Below, in pieces: positions 12,122-22,946 of a DNA stretch of 64,000 nt. Made by a program: the position numbers and the translations under genes. The notes beneath the pieces were generated by a model. It made no database searches. It had not been told where the DNA came from and saw nothing but the letters and a program-made list of their open reading frames with translations. Where the stretch lies: positions 43,630,349-43,694,348 of the forward strand of contig NC_079205.1 in the NCBI RefSeq assembly GCF_026745355.1, given 5' to 3'. This DNA is from Beta vulgaris subsp. vulgaris (taxonomy: Eukaryota; Streptophyta; Magnoliopsida; Caryophyllales; Amaranthaceae). Within the stretch, counting starts at the first letter, position 1. The number at the start of each line of letters is the position of its first letter.

Positions 12122-13470
12122 TGTTATTTCACTTGGAACAATACAAGAGGGGGGGTGAATTGTATTTGTAGAAGTAAACGTAACTTTTTGCGGAATTTTA
12201 AACTTAAACAAATAAACAAGCTAAAGGAACACAAGAGATTTTTACGTGGAAAAAATTTCTTGGGCCCAACAAGAAGAAACAACCTCGACCACTAGGGATT
12301 TTAACCTCAACTCATTCACTAATTAGGCCAAACAACTTTGTTACAACCTAATTCTAATCACGAGCCATGCCTTGAGTTCCTATACTCAAGTTCCTGACAA
12401 CTGTCCCCTTAACAGTTGTTCCTCTCAACTTCACTTGAAGTTTTCTCACTTTAACTTGCTTTACTCAAAGCTTATCTCTTACAGAACTTCACTCAAAGTT
12501 CCCTTACCCCAAAAGCCAAAATACAATTGATCGAATAAGCTTAGTGGAATTAGAGTAAGAAAACAAAGAACAAATGACTATTATGAGAGAATAAAGGCAC
12601 TAACACTTTACTTAGTTAAACTCACTAAATCACTTAGTCAGACACACTTAATGGAACTTCATTAGACATTAGGTTTTATAGTGGTAATGACTTAGAACGT
12701 GGGATGAAAACATGTATTAGTGGTTTGAACCATTATCATATGATGTTCCGTATCTAGAGGAACACATTCCTCAATTATCCCATGATCTCCATGATCACTA
12801 TTAAACGTGGAGAGAATTAAGTTACCGCTCCTTAATTTTAGCAACCACTTTAAGCATTAACTCGAAAATCTAATTTAATTAATAAAACTGAAATAAAATC
12901 CTTTGACCAAAAATATTATCTTTAAAATATTTCCATAAAAACCGAAAAGAATTTTTATTATCTTTTGAAAAATAAAATCTTTTCCTTAAAAACATTTTCT
13001 TTAAAATCAGATTTTTCCCTAAATAAAACGGTTACCTAGAATCTAGGCATAATTTACTCAACTGACATAAATGTACCGTTGTAATGCTTCATCCTAAGTC
13101 TAGTTCCTTTTAATTTTTAGTTCCTTTAACTTATAAGTTCAGCGTCAGTTCGTCTGTTCCTTACAAAGGAACAAACGATCATTCTCATTCTAAATTGCCA
13201 TAGTTCCTCACAATTCTTACTCGTTCCTTTACAATGGACCTAGAAACAAAAAGCCTCGCTTTAGTCTTCTTGGTCCAATGCTGCTCCAGTACCAAGTATA
13301 GAAACATCTTCACTTAATCTTCAAAATCCAAACCTGATTTCTTCCTTGACTTAGTATTCTCTTTGTTCCTTTCATTGATAACTTGAAATTCACTCACTTA
13401 AACACTTTATTAGTCCAATACTTAGTTTGTATCTTTGTTCCTTTGTCATCATCAAAACTAGGGTTCAACA
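12122..13470 (-). repeat. 5' LTR of SIRE-like copia B
   Basis: Begins TGTTATTTCACTTGGAAC and ends GGGTTCAACA. It is colinear with the 3' LTR at 3415-4777. Right of it the LINE-1 frame resumes at once. As the 5' LTR it would contain the element's promoter, which I cannot place exactly. Confidence 0.93.
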
Positions 13471-14820
13471 TTCTTGCTAAGTTTTTTAGGTTTTATTGGC
13501 CTTTTATTGGATGCCATGTTATTAATGCTGTCAACCCATTTTTCAATTCAAGTTGCCTTCTTAAGGAATGGAATCAATCATTACTGATTCTCATTCCTAA
13601 ATGCAATCCGCCAGAAGAGGTAAATCATCTACACCCTATAAGTTTATGCAATGTCATTTATAAATGTATTTCTAAATGTATGGTCAAGAGAATGCAACCT
13701 CTCCTGCCTCGACTTATTTAAAAATTACCAAAATGCCTTTATACCGAGATGTCAGATGGATGACAACATTCTTAAACCCCATGAGTTGTTACATGTCATT
13801 AATAAACAACACTCCAGATCACATCATTTAGCAACTCTTAAACTTGATATGAACAAGGCTTATGATCGAGTCATTTGGCTTTTTATTCTAAAGATCCTTA
13901 ATGCATATGGTTTTTCCAACAAAATGGGTAAATTTAGGTCATCAATGTGATTCAACTGTGTCATATCGGATACTTATTAATGGAGCTGCTACGCGACCTT
14001 TTGTTCCTCAATGTGGGTTGCCACATGGGACCATCTGTTGCCTTATTTATTTATGTTTTGTATGGATATATTATCTCGTAGGACTACTTTGGCTGTGGAT
14101 ATTGAAGCTTCCATGGAATTCAGACTCATCGACAAGGTCCTTATATCTCCCATCTTTTCTTTGCCAACGACTCACTATTTTTCTTCCGCGCTTTGGATGA
14201 TGCTTGCCAGGCAATCAAGGATTTGATATACATGTTTTGCTCGATATCAGGGCAGCTCATGAACCTTCAAAAATATTTCATAAAGTTTAGCCCAAATTTT
14301 CCTATGGAAAAACAACACCATTATAAAAATCGTCTCTGAATGGACTTCAAATCTTCAATGGAAGTCTATCTTGGAGTCAAGTGGATATCCAAGCTACTAA
14401 ACTCCAGCATTTCACCCCATTTGTCGATAAAATGTCCAAACAAGTTTCTAAATGGAGGCAACACAACCTTAGTAAAACTACAAAGCTTATATATCATCAT
14501 CAACTCCATTCTAATTGCTTCCATGATGAACAACTTGGCTGTTTTTAGTATTCCATCTTATATTGCAAATAAGATTGACAATATGCTGACTAGACTCTTT
14601 TGGACTAATAACTAGGAAAAAGGCATTCTCTGGCGAAAACAAAGCATTATTCATTGTACTAAAGGTCTGGGAATCCGCAACATAGAGGATTTGAATGAAG
14701 CCTTATTGATGAAAAAAGCTCGGCGTATCTTAAATAAAGCATCCCTAATTGCTGATTTCCCAAGTCTCTATGATAAGATCAGGTTTTCGCGACAAAGTAG
14801 GTGTGCTAGGTAACAGAATA
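13471..14820 (+). pseudogene. LINE-1 reverse transcriptase, broken
   Basis: Readable pieces in order: AKFFRFYWPFIG, NQSLLILIPK, ISLCNVIYKCISKCMVKRMQPLLP (about 13560-13721), NYQNAFIPRCQMDDNIL and LKLDMNKAYDRV (about 13720-13880), NGAATRPFVPQCGLPHGT and FCMDILSR, then FANDSLFFF with codons at 14160-14171, and YLGV in the thumb. The catalytic box is FAND where active L1-type RTs have FADD, so the first aspartate is replaced. Several frameshifts break the frame. From about 14620 the text continues IHCTKGLGIRN toward the connection region. Confidence 0.88.
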
Positions 14821-14986
14821 TGTCTTGGGTTTTAAGGGGTTGGTTTTCCCCCTTTGGTATGGTTTTGGTTGTAAATTTGATGCGTCATTAATCTACTCTG
14901 TTAATTAGCAAAAATAAAAAACATTGTGTATGCAAAGTGGAGAATGGGCAAAACATTATGGCTACCTAAGACAAATGGGTCCAGGG

Positions 14987-15306
14987 TAGAGGTGATCATG
15001 GGCCGGGTCGCGGCCAAAAAAATTTGCCTAATGGTCGGGTCGGGCCGAGCCAAAATTCGGGCCGAATTTTTGTGTCCAAAGCCCGCTATTTCGGGCCTAA
15101 ATTAGCGGGCTTTTGCGGGCCAAAAACAGGCCGGGCCAAAAAAATAGACTAAAAAGTCGTTTTTGGCTTGCATAAAGCCCGCCCAAAGACAAAAAAAATC
15201 CGAGCGGGCCGGGCCGGGTCGGGCCCGGCCCGGCCCGGCCCGCGGGCCCAAAAATTCTGCCCAAAACCCGGCCAAAAAGCGGGCCGGGCCAAAATGATCA
15301 CCTCTA
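14987..15306 (+). mobile_element. Non-autonomous hAT-type MITE, GC-rich
   Basis: The 320 bp element starts TAGAGGTGATCAT and ends with the exact inverse ATGATCACCTCTA. It is flanked by a perfect 8 bp duplication GTCCAGGG (14979-14986 and 15307-15314). TIRs plus an 8 bp target copy are the hallmark of the hAT superfamily. The interior is built from GGCCGGGCC, CGGGCC and GCGGGC words split by short A-runs and has no real ORF. It lies inside LINE-1; removing it restores the LINE text. Confidence 0.92.
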
Positions 15307-15370
15307 GTCCAGGGACAAACCCCCATTATGAAAGATGATATTTCTTTACTAGAAACGACTACTTTGTCGC

Positions 15371-15498
15371 GAATTCACAATAATTTTGTACCGATGAGTC
15401 CACGTATGATAGGAGAATTCTCATTCTTCCACAAGGCCAAGGGTGGGATTATAGGAGAATTCACAATAATTTTGTACCGATGAGTCCACGTATGATAG
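15371..15498 (+). repeat. 42 bp direct repeat inside LINE-1
   Basis: The 42 bases at 15371-15412 (GAATTCACAATAATTTTGTA onward) recur without change at 15457-15498, 86 bp downstream. The intervening DNA carries a second copy of the AGGAGAATTC junction word, as expected from a local duplication during break repair. Confidence 0.85.
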
Positions 15499-16610
15499 TT
15501 GGCATTACCAATGTTAAAGGATACTAGTGATGCCTTCTATTGGTCGTTCATAAAACCGGGAGATTTCTCTATGAAAACAATGTATCATCTTATTTTACAA
15601 AACCAACAACATGAAATTTGCAGCATGACAAATCCTAGGATGGATCATCTTTTTCGTCTCCTATGGAACTTGAACATCATGCCAAGATGGAAACTTTTTC
15701 TGTGAAGTTATGGCATAATAGCCTTGCGAGTTCAGTTAGTATTAAGCGATGGATTGGAGGGTCTGGAAATTATCCTATATGCCTCTAAAAGCTGAAGTTT
15801 GTCAACACCCTTTTAGAAATTGTCCCTAGCTTTGGAAGCTTGGCTAGTTGGCTACTAGGGAATTTAGGGCCTACTATTCCAACTCCTCAACCGCTTTTAT
15901 TTGCGGATTGGCTAGTTCAACATATATTGTGTTATAGCCAGAAAGAAGGCCCTAATGGTATACTCTTGCCACATTATGTTGGTGTCTTATGGGCTATTTG
16001 GAAAGTTAGAAGTGATCAATAGTCTTTCGAAAACTTCATGCATCCATTGATAATCTTAAGCGACACTTTGATGAAGGGCAAACACATCATGTGTTTTTAT
16101 GCAGGGTGAACAAGGGCACCAAATCTAATAAATAAGGGACTGTCCCCGTGGTTTATTACTGCTCATTTTGGTACTCCCACAAATAGTACTCCGAATGTGC
16201 TCATTCAGATTGATAAAGATTAGGACAAATGAAATCACAAGGCGGCGGCTGTTTGGGTTGCGGAGTTTATCACCTCAAACTCTTCTATTTCACATGCTCA
16301 AGTGTTGCGAGCCTCGTTTGCGCTCCAGGTGGAAGCTAAAGCTTGCCTTCTTGCTCTCCTTTGGGCTAAGACAACCGCTTCCACGAGCGTCGTGATTTAT
16401 ATTGACTTAGAAGTATTAGTGCGTATGATTAGGTCTTACGACTTCAGAGACACAACCATCCAACATACAATTGAGGATATCTAGAGACTAGCAGCCGATT
16501 TCCAATGGTGTACAGTCATCAAGGTTAGTCGTCGGGGACGTTGCTCAGCTCATGACCTAGTGAAAGAGTGTTGCAATACCAATTTCCCATTTACTTATGA
16601 TCATTAAGCT
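15499..16610 (+). pseudogene. LINE-1 zinc-binding region and RNase H tail, broken
   Basis: The zinc-binding RT region reads FYWSFIKPGDFSMKTMYHL, then LLWNLNIMPRWKLFL, with the expected cysteine/histidine part spoiled by stops. The tail from about 16200 reads VEAKACLLALLWAKT and an IYIDLEVLV segment, then LAADFQWCTVIKVSRRG, which is the plant LINE RNase H fold (RVT_3 type). The RNase H would remove RNA from the hybrid during target-primed reverse transcription. Multiple stops occur. Confidence 0.75.
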
Positions 16611-16659
16611 TAGCTTGTTCGTTTAGTTTATTCATATGTTTTCCACATTGTAAAAAAAA

Positions 16660-16865
16660 GACACCATAACCAAGTTCGATGATTGCACAACAATGGTCTT
16701 TATCGAACTTGTTCAATTCATTTTCCCCTTACGTGCTTGGAAATAACATAAAGGCAAACATCTCATCATCTAATCAAATTTTTTCTTCATTCGATATCAA
16801 AATAGAACTTAAAAAGAAAGAAGTACACAATAATTTCATTTGTAGAGAAAAGAGCAAAACAAAAG
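16660..16865. other. Unassigned AT-rich DNA between LINE-1 and LINE-2
   Basis: About 200 bp of unrecognised DNA between the poly(A) of LINE-1 and the target-site copy of LINE-2. I see no gene or element ends here. Confidence 0.5.
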
Positions 16866-16973
16866 GTAGAAGTATGCAACTTGATGAATATAATACCTTT
16901 AATATGAGTGTAGAGATATAGAGAGAAGGGGTTATGAGGATCCCTCTCCCCCATCACCCCCCCTGATTCCCCC

Positions 16974-18100
16974 TTGCAACCCTTGTCGGTGAAATCCTTC
17001 GCATCTGCGGCCGCCCAATCTCCGTCCCATCCTCCCCTTCCTTTGTCCTCACCTCCCCCCAACCTAAAAAACCTCTGCATATCCTCCCCCCCCCCCCCCG
17101 CGAAAAATTTGACCCTGAGTCCGACAACTTTATATCTATCGACGAGGCTAAGCTAATCCCCCTTTGTGTCCCCATGGGCTTCAATCATTATCCTAAAAGC
17201 TATTGGAGGCTGGTTCTCCTTTGAGTATCTGAAATCCTCTCTAGGCAAGTTATGGAACCTTGGCCACCCTATTCAACTGATTTCCCTTGGTAAAGGATTC
17301 TACTTATTTTCCCCAAAATCCTCAGATGCAAGGTCTAAAATCTTGGAAAAAGGACTTTGGTTTGTTAATTCTTTCTTTATTTCCATCTAGGCATGACACC
17401 CTGGGTTTAAACCATCCTTGGCATGTATACAAAAGTGCCAATTTGGGCCCAATTACCTGAATTGCCAACAGAATTCCACAATTTGGCTTTTCTTAGGAAG
17501 ATTGGAGATACTCTTGGGGTCTTCATTTCTGCTGATCTAAAAGCTACGGGAAGGAACCAAATGCGGTTTGCCAGGGTGCTTGTGACGAGTGATGTTTCGG
17601 CTCCTATGAAAAAGATAGTTCGGTTGGGAAATATTTCTCAAGAAGTGATTTGGGAGCCCCCCCCCCCCCTTGTGGTGTTCATCATGTACTGCCTTGTGTC
17701 ACAAAATGAAAAATTGCTCAAACAATAAAGTCTATCTGACAACCTCTCAACCTAGTGAGAGGACTGAGAAAGCTTCTGCCCTTAAGCTGGCGTATGAAGA
17801 GATGGAGGGATCGGACTCTAAGGAAACTAGTGAGAGAATCGCTCTATCAAGGAAACAAAAGAAAAATCTAGAAAAAAATAAAAATAGTAAAAAAGAGAAG
17901 AGTGGAATGGAATCAAAAAGTCGAGGCTAAATTGGTGGCTCTAGAGTCGGTGGTCGTGTCCAACACCAGGGGCCCTTCAAACCCTAAAACCCTGAATATT
18001 TTGGTGGCTCTTGATTTGGCGCCCAAAATGAAATCCTTGATTTCGGGCCTTCTTAAACTTCAAAGCCTCCCCCTTTGGGCTTCTTTCTTAAAAAATTAAA
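16974..18100 (+). pseudogene. LINE-2 ORF1 (DUF4283-type nucleic-acid-binding protein), broken
   Basis: The N-terminal part is Ser/Pro/Ala-rich. The core reads FISIDEAKLIPLCVPMGF, then GKLWNLGHPIQLISLGKGFY, then RSKILEKGLWFV, then VPIWAQLPELPTEFHN and ADLKATGRNQMRFARVLV. This is the DUF4283 domain of plant LINE ORF1 proteins, followed by a poor zinc-knuckle-like stretch near 17670-17720 and a Lys/Glu-rich tail. ORF1 proteins bind LINE RNA. Frame breaks occur at runs of 14 C (17086-17099) and 13 C (17657-17669) and at other points. 18101-18940 reads as degenerate ORF1 tail and spacer; I do not recognise a domain there. Confidence 0.8.
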
Positions 18101-18949
18101 CCTTGGACCCCTAGCCCACTCCATCTCATCAATAATCTTTAAATCCTCTCCCCGACTTTGGAAATCATTGCCTGTTTCTCCTACCTTCCTCCAAACCCTA
18201 ATAAACGCCTTTCTCTCCTCCCCAATCCATGGATCTAGAACCCCCATCTTCCAAACCCCACCTATTTCCCCCTTAATTAAGACCATTTCCATCCAATCTC
18301 CAATTCCTCCCCCGCAGTTCTTCAATGCTTCGAGAAACTTACTTGGACCTTTGTGGAAGTAGATCCAATGAAGAAAATTTTCTTTGCTCTGACCCAGGAC
18401 TCCGTGATTAAGGTGGCTCCTCAATGCATCAGTCATTTAATCATGAATCCACAAGCAGTGGATTTGCCCTTTATAGATCTACTAATGGCAAATACAAAAT
18501 GAAGGGAGTTAATCCCTATTCATCTCCTAAATATAGAACATAAGCGCTTGTTTCCACCCGTAGCAAGAGCACTCGAGTCATGGGTGAGAAGGCTATCAAG
18601 TAGCGACCAAGATATCCACACTCAGGATGATCTTGTATTTTATCTGGATCCTCAGTCGATCTTACCTCGATTGAGGCAAATTTATTCGTTGACTTCAGCG
18701 AGTACAAAAATTGTATCGAGCAGTTTCTCCAACTCCTTGTTCCTTTTGGAGACACTAAAGGACATCTCTCACTTGAAAATCGAAATGGCACTGGAGAATT
18801 AAGAGGTGGCGGAGGGTTTTATGATATCCTCAATCCTCTTCACCCCCCAAGAAGAGCAAGAGAGAATGTTCGAAGAGGGTAAGATCCTTGAAGGAGAAGG
18901 AGATCAAAGGGAATCTCATCCAATCCCGTCCAATTCCAAATAATATTTA

Positions 18950-21345
18950 TATTGTTGCTTGGAACACGAGGCGAATTGCCCGCCCCGACTTTAAGCTCAA
19001 CCTCCATAGCATAACCCTAACCCGCTTCTTCTTACTGAGACCCGTACCTCAGGCCTAAATATCCAAACCATTGTATCCTCTCCTCCCTATGATGCGTGAG
19101 ATTACTCGGAACCAGTGGGGTTTTCAGATGGACTCCTGCTATTATGGGACTCTACAAAGGTGAAATTTTCACCTGTTGGAAGAGACATCCATACGCTGCA
19201 TGGTGTGGTTTAGGTATTATCAAACAACTTCTCCTTTGTTCTTTCTGGCATTTATGCAAGTACAAAATTCAAACGTAGGAAAATAACTTGGGCTGAACTT
19301 AAAGATATGCCAGCTGATATTGAGATGCCCTGGCTAGTAATAGGTGATTTTAATGAGGTTTGCAACCAAAGTGAAAAACTACACTAGTAGAATAAATGCT
19401 TATTGTTGCGGTCATTAAGTGGCCTATTGTGGCGGTTTTGGCCGCGCAACAATTAAGGGGCAGCAATAGGTAATTAATATATCGCTGTGGTTTTTGACCG
19501 CAACAATATTTGAACATATTGCTGCGGTTTCTACCCAAAACCGCAACAATTTTTTTTTAATATTAAAAATACAGGTTTATTGCTGCGATTTCTTCCCAAA
19601 ACCGCAACAATAGACGAAGGGCAGGCAAATTGTTTTTTAATTTCTCTAGACGTAAATTTTTAATAGTTATAATGTAATTATAATATAAACATAGTTCCAA
19701 CAATCCACTATTACAAATTTGACAAAAAAAAACTAAAAAATTAAAAAATTGAAATGAAAAGACTAAGAAACAAATTAAAACTAAAAAACTAAGAAACTCA
19801 AATGTAAAGAAACTGAAATGTATAGAAACTAAAAAAACAAAATCTAGATGAGATTATTTAAAGAAAATACAAAATTAAATTACTGAAATAGTTAAATATA
19901 TTAATATCAACTTTTTTGCTTCTAAAAGGGAGATTATTCTAAACTTACAACTAATTTAGCATAGTTTCTTAGTGCATTCATATTTTTCCAATGCAGATTT
20001 GAAAATGTCAGGTGGGGTTAAGAAACAATTCACCACCATAAAACTAAAAACCAAGCAGCCACTTCCCGTAAGCAAAGCGTATTTATGAAGCCAAAATTAG
20101 ACTTGAGTGTAATTTCCAAGAAGTAGTTTTGCTAAGCACAACGCAATTCTGGAACCCATGTAAAACTTGGGAAACGAAAAAAATAAAAAAAAAAACCTAA
20201 AACAAAAAATCCTATAAAAAGATTAAAAAAAAACGAAAAGCAAAAACAAAAAAAACAAAAAAAAGGAAAAAGAACAGATGGCGCTGGTACGAACGAACGA
20301 ACTGGATTTCGAGGTGGAAGTTTCTCGTTGATGGCGCCGGTACAGCCGAAACCTACCGCTTCAAATCGCGAAGATGGAGGTTTATTCTTGCCAAAGCGCG
20401 AAGGTGGAACTTCAAATCGCGTGAATCCGTTGCTCAGATTCGAAACCGCAGATGCCTTCAGATTTGAAGATGGAGTTTAAAAGAAACCTATCATGAATCT
20501 GAATCTGAATTGCAACCCAGTCCCAAAAATTGCAGCCAATTCAGAATCTGAATTGAAATTGAAATAGTTGAGCAAGACAGTAGAAACGAGATTATTGTTA
20601 ATAAGAGAAATGGAAGTTAACGACCGACGATTAAGGAGAGAGAGAGGGCGAAAGCAGTGCCGAAGAGGGGAGAGAGGGTGAAAACCCTAGTGAGGTGAGA
20701 GAGAGGAGAGAGGATAGTGAGGAGAGAATGGAGAGTTAAGAGAAACGACTGAGCTAATGAGGGAGAGGGGGGAACAAAACCCTAGTTACGCCGCAATTTT
20801 TTTATACTACTATTGTTGCGGTTTTTTATAAGAACCGCAACAATATATTCAAATAATATTTTTTTATATAATTTTAATATATCGCTGCGGTTTTTTCGTG
20901 AAACTGCAGCAATATGTTTGCTCAAATAATCAAAAAAATTTCAAAATTTTTTCGTTAAAACCATATTGCTACGGTTTTTGGCTGAAACCGCAGCAATATG
21001 GTTATTTTATATTCTGCTTTTTCATTTTACATGATTTATTGCTGCGTATGGGTAAAATCGCAACAATATCACCGCAGCAATAAACAATTATTCTACTAGT
21101 GCTAGGAGGCAGACCAATTAAAATTAATCGATGCTTGGCTTTTACTTCTTGTATATGTTATTGTGGCTTGATTGATGTTAAAAGCTCATGTCTTAAGTAT
21201 ACTCGGACCAACAAATAGAAGAAAAAACCAATTTTGAAAAAACTTGACAAGGCTTTGGTTAATGATTCTTGGCTTTAAAGTTGGCCTGAAACTAATGTCA
21301 TCAACTTACCAAGAATGGACTCTGATCACTCCCCCATCCTGCTAT
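18950..21345 (+). pseudogene. LINE-2 endonuclease domain, split by CACTA-A1
   Basis: The apurinic-type endonuclease starts near 18950 with NIYIVAWNTRR (usual ..WNCRG) and shows PWLVIGDFNEV just before the break at 19381. After the CACTA element it resumes at 21105 with LGGRPIKINRCLAFTSC and ends with MDSDHSPILL, the SDHxP catalytic end box. It would nick target DNA to prime reverse transcription. The first part carries frameshifts and stops (for example near 19040-19270). Confidence 0.88.
19382..21101 (+). mobile_element. Non-autonomous CACTA transposon A1
   Basis: The 1720 bp element begins CACTAGTAGAATAA and ends TTATTCTACTAGTG, with a 3 bp target copy CTA on each side (19379-19381, 21102-21104). 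These are CACTA (En/Spm) hallmarks. Both ends are packed with paired inverted words of the kind ATTGCTGCGGTTTT ... AAACCGCAACAAT, the expected place of transposase-binding subterminal repeats. The middle (about 20280-20780) is a purine-rich stretch with GAACGAACGAAC and AGAGAGAG. No transposase ORF is present. A second copy, inverted, is at 36294-37624. It interrupts the LINE-2 endonuclease. Confidence 0.93.
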
Positions 21346-22946
21346 GTTGTAGCACTCCTCTCGTCACCCCAAGCTCTCCTTCTAACGCCTTTAAACTGGA
21401 ACCCCTTTGGTACCATGAACCCTCTTTCAAAACCATGATTACTAATAAATGGAAAAAACTCCCAACAACATTACCACAAAAGCTATTCTCCCTCTCCACA
21501 ATCATTAGGTCTTGGGCAAGCGTTTTTTCTGAAAATATCTTCCATAAAAAGAAGAGGCTACTTGCTGGACTAAATGGTGTCCAGAAGGATCTTAAAAACG
21601 AACCTAGTAATGAAGACCTCTGGAACCTGGAGTCCTCTCTTTCTGGGGAGTTGAATAACACTTTGGACCAGCAGGAGCTTTACTGGAAAACTAAGCCAAG
21701 GGAGGGATGACTGAATGGGGGGGGGGGATAGAAATTCTAAGTTCTTCTATCATGCAGTCCTAATTAAAAGAAATAAAAACAAAATTAGGGCCCTTAATAC
21801 TGAAACAGGAATGGAAATAGTGGATAAGAATGACCTTACTGCTCATATCATGGACCATTTTATAAACTTGTTCACCACTGAGAACTTTCAATCCAATAAG
21901 AAAGACCAATGGGGTACCCTGAACCTAGTTAAAATGCCTTCAATGTGGGAGTTTAAAAAGGTTGTGTTTAGCATGGGGACATCTAAATCCCCTGGTATTA
22001 ATGGATTCCACCCTATGTTTTTCCAGAAACACTAGGAGGAGGTTGGGCACGATGTTCTTATTTTTGTAATAGAAATCTTCAGAGTCTGCTTTGTCCCCCA
22101 TGAGATTAACAGAACCCTTATTATCCTCATACCAAAAGTGGAAGATCCCAAGAGTATTAAACAATTCAGACTAATTAGTCTCTGCAACACCTCATATAAA
22201 ATCATCACTAAGATTATGGTTCAGAGGCTCAGACCCTTGCTAAATGGAATGATCTCCCCAAACCAGAACAGCTTCCTCCCTAGAAGAGGGACTGAAAATA
22301 ATTACATAGTAGCTTCTGAGATCCTCCATTCCATGAGAGGTAGAAAAGAAAAGAAGGGGTGGATGGCCCTCAAGATTGACCTGAAAAAGGCTTATGATAG
22401 ACTTGAATGAGATTTTATTCATGAGAGGCTGATTAGCCATAACCTAGATAAGCATACCTGTAGCTTAATCCTGAGTTGCATCTCCTCTGTTTCCTCTTCT
22501 GTAATTGTGAATGGCCAGCCAACTGAACCCTTTCACCTTTCAAGGGGTATTAGGCAAGGAGACCCCCTCCCCCCTTACATATTCATCATGTGTATGGAAC
22601 ATTTGACTCACATGATAAATGAGACTGTGGCTAGATTTAGGTGGACCCCCTTTTCCTTCCATAGAAATAGGATCCATATATCCCATTTCCTGTTTGCAAA
22701 TGACATCCTATTATTTGGGGAGGCAAATGTTAGCTCTACTAATGCCATAATCGATACCTTAAGAGAATTCCATAAAAAGTCTGGCTTAAAAAAGAATCCT
22801 CAAAAAACTTCGATTTACTTTTCTAGGATTACTGATCCCAGGATTAGTTCCCTTCTGCCTGTCAGGATGAATATTCTTTCAAAAATTGACCTGGGTATCT
22901 ATCTAGGATTTCCCCTCACTGATAAAAGACCAACCAAAATCAAATG
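21345..22946 (+). pseudogene. LINE-2 reverse transcriptase, broken
   Basis: Linker then RT: GGDRNSKFFYH (after an 11 G run at 21717-21727), NKIRALNTETG, FSMGTSKSPGINGFHPMF, RTLIILIPKVEDPKSIKQFR, ISLCNTSYKIITKIMVQRL, NQNSFLPRRGTENNYI, LKIDLKKAYDRLE followed by a stop where Trp is usual, then NGQPTEPFHLSRGIRQGDPL and FIMCMEHLT. The catalytic box is FANDILLF (codons 22693-22704), again FAND in place of FADD. The 22507-22947 frame is open for 146 codons, so decay is moderate. Confidence 0.9.

Larger units (their letters stand above)
3415..13470 (-). mobile_element. SIRE/Maximus-like Ty1/copia retrotransposon B, complete structure, degenerate
   Basis: Two LTRs of 1363 and 1349 bp bound about 7.3 kb of internal DNA read on the minus strand: primer site, gag, protease, integrase, RT, RNase H, then a 3 kb stretch with an extra env-like ORF before the polypurine tract. 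That extra ORF, together with the gag (begins MNNTEKLEEG), points to the SIRE/Maximus lineage. The flanks are TTCCT (3410-3414) and TTCTT (13471-13475), an imperfect 5 bp target-site duplication, and the LINE-1 frame is continuous across the site when the element is removed. All coding regions carry stops or frameshifts. Confidence 0.93.
13471..16659 (+). mobile_element. LINE-1, right fragment to its poly(A) end
   Basis: Continues the LINE-1 frame after the SIRE-like insertion: RT, zinc-binding region and a C-terminal RNase H. It ends with CATTG plus eight A at about 16659. A hAT-type MITE is inserted at 14987-15306. The target-site duplication of LINE-1 cannot be checked because its 5' end is not in the window. 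Confidence 0.88.

Noticed and set aside
15100..15330. An open frame rich in Gly/Pro/Arg on the minus strand as a gene
   Set aside because: It is a composition effect of the GC-rich hAT-type MITE and crosses its border.
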